A DNA stretch of 64,000 nucleotides, taken from assembly GCA_019155205.2 (NCBI GenBank), contig JAHNZQ020000004.1, positions 564,658 to 628,657 of the forward strand, in the 5' to 3' direction. Of this stretch, positions 62,885-64,000 are shown piece by piece; position 1 is the first letter of the stretch; every line of letters begins with the position of its first letter. The notes under the pieces are model-generated. The model made no database searches. It worked only from the letters and a program-made list of their open reading frames with translations, and had not been told where the DNA came from. A program made the position numbers and the translations under genes. The stretch is from Gracilaria vermiculophylla (lineage: Eukaryota > Rhodophyta > Florideophyceae > Gracilariales > Gracilariaceae).

Positions 62885-63196
62885 TTTGGCTGTTAGAGCG
62901 CACCCCGCATAACGGAAATTTAAATATCAAATAAGAAGAGACGCTCAGTGGTCAGAAAGAGTTTCGAGAAGGGAATTGCATCTCTTTCAGATTTGGAGTA
63001 ACACATTCGAACAGAAACGATCTCCAACCATCAGCCAGCGAAATGATCAATAATATCAAAACTTCGTGTGCCCCAAATGGTATTAAACATAAACCACGGT
63101 CTGAAAGCGTATGTCAGGTGTACATTAATCGGTTTTAAAACAAGTTAGGATGTGACGTTTGCAGCTGTATAATATCAGGAATCTTCATTGTGTTTA
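62885..63196. other. Convergent spacer
   Basis: 312 bp between the stops of EFG1 and the membrane-protein gene. Nothing recognised. Confidence 0.5.
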
Positions 63197-64000
63197 TTAT
63201 AATGCGCTTTCATTTCTACCAAACGGGCAGCGAGAGTCGCAGGATTCCTTTTCGGTAGTGGAGTAAGTCGCTCGCCTGGACATCCTGGTAGCTTCCTTTG
63301 AGAACGAAAGCGCTGCATTCGATACATCACGTCCTGAAAAAGTATGAGACGCCAAGAGTGGATGGAGAGGTCTACGCTTCTTTTTGTAGTCTCCAATGTA
63401 ATTGAGGGATATCATCATGTACCCAAGCACCGAATTAAGTCCCCAAATCACTGACGCCGCTGTTCCCATCAAAACGTGATTTGTGAAGAAGCTTTCTCCC
63501 CAAGCATGTCCAAGGATAACAAGAATCATCGTCCCAAGAGCAGTTACAACCTTAACAGAGAAAAAACACTGTCTTGTTCTTAGCGAACATAAACAAGCCG
63601 CCAGAATTGAACTAATAGCATTTCCAATCAAGAATGCACCGAGGAAACGTGAAATGGTCACCGAAATAGAGTTAGGCTTCAATCTGGTTTGCATACGCAA
63701 AAACCCCTGAGGAAAACCAAACCATAAAAATCCTGCCGCGATCGTCAAGAAAAAATCCATCACGAGAAAGCTGGAAATCTGAATAGAATCCGTTCTTCCT
63801 AATGGAAGCGCTGAAACAGCATAAAACACATGCGGAAGAAGCCAAAATAAAGCACCCGTGCATGTATCGAGAAATCCGTCGCTCCATTCAGGGTAATGAA
63901 TCCCCGAGTACAAAGAGATCGTCACAAATAAAAGTGCTGTTATTGCTCTCGAAAGAGTGACGACATACTTGTCAAGCCTATCTCTGCTTGCAAACGCACG
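63197..64000 (-). CDS. Multi-pass membrane protein of unknown family, 5' end cut by window edge
   Basis: The frame is open from the stop at 63197 to the window edge, 267 codons, without a clear ATG near the edge; the start lies beyond 64000. About six hydrophobic helices are seen (FLVMDFFLTIAAGFLWFGF, FLGAFLIGNAISSILAACL and so on), and the last 60 residues are basic, Ser/Arg-rich and probably cytoplasmic. I do not recognise a family. Its membrane nature is clear; nothing more can be said. Confidence 0.6.
   Translation of the reverse strand, partial: RAFASRDRLDKYVVTLSRAITALLFVTISLYSGIHYPEWSDGFLDTCTGALFWLLPHVFYAVSALPLGRTDSIQISSFLVMDFFLTIAAGFLWFGFPQGFLRMQTRLKPNSISVTISRFLGAFLIGNAISSILAACLCSLRTRQCFFSVKVVTALGTMILVILGHAWGESFFTNHVLMGTAASVIWGLNSVLGYMMISLNYIGDYKKKRRPLHPLLASHTFSGRDVSNAALSFSKEATRMSRRATYSTTEKESCDSRCPFGRNESAL

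Noticed and set aside
1..64000. CRISPR arrays, rRNA genes, prophage or viral segments
   Set aside because: No regularly spaced repeats, rRNA motifs or viral hallmark proteins were seen on either strand.

Overview
This is a nuclear segment of a eukaryote, most likely a photosynthetic one and probably a red alga. The lineage is an inference. The clues are several proteins with plastid-type leaders (a GDT1/PAM71-like transporter, ferredoxin-type sulfite reductase, a twin-arginine lumen-type protein, a DUF2232-like membrane protein, a GNAT enzyme), few and short introns (77-254 nt) with ACTAAC/GCTGAC-like branch points, and a tRNA gene interrupted inside its D-loop, an arrangement I know best from the red alga Cyanidioschyzon. 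No bacterial, viral or organellar block and no CRISPR array was seen.

Layout. 1-9.8 kb: a possible decayed ORF, a tRNA-Trp gene, the GDT1-like transporter and a large RRM + anticodon-binding-like (Nab3/NCOA5-like) RNA-binding protein. 9.8-15.9 kb: a diverged hemerythrin-like protein, then a 5 kb gene-poor, AT-rich stretch with a candidate 591-bp hAT-type MITE. 15.9-25 kb: ureidoglycine aminohydrolase head-to-head with a plastid sulfite reductase carrying an apparent ribbon-helix-helix (RHH) tail, a sugar O-acetyltransferase, a DUF6816-like lumen protein, the D-loop-split tRNA and a second hemerythrin-like protein whose 3' end is tandemly duplicated. 25.3-29.9 kb: a Sen1-type helicase. 32-46 kb: a bZIP factor lacking the invariant Arg, two GNAT proteins, an Iwr1-like protein, ribosomal protein uS9, a D-amino-acid oxidase, the DUF2232-like protein and a PH-kinase. 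46-64 kb: a coiled-coil protein, Nup160, a 58-aa protein with a 7-nt first coding exon, a BAR-domain protein, a second PH-kinase of another kinase group, NOP9, a second tRNA-Trp gene, EFG1, and a multi-pass membrane protein cut by the right edge.

Functional threads. Gene expression dominates: Nab3-like and Sen1-like proteins (transcription termination), Iwr1 (Pol II import), NOP9, EFG1 and uS9 (40S subunit), Nup160 and three tRNA genes. A smaller nitrogen/sulfur group holds ureidoglycine aminohydrolase, sulfite reductase and D-amino-acid oxidase. The genes are not in operons. They sit as single units with short divergent or convergent spacers, separated by several 1-5 kb spacers without recognisable genes.

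The observations most worth following are the sulfite reductase-RHH fusion, the D-loop-interrupted tRNA, the two hemerythrin-like paralogs with a lost ligand position, the Arg-to-Tyr bZIP, the two PH-kinase fusions and the hAT-like MITE. All calls come from reading the sequence; no database search was run.
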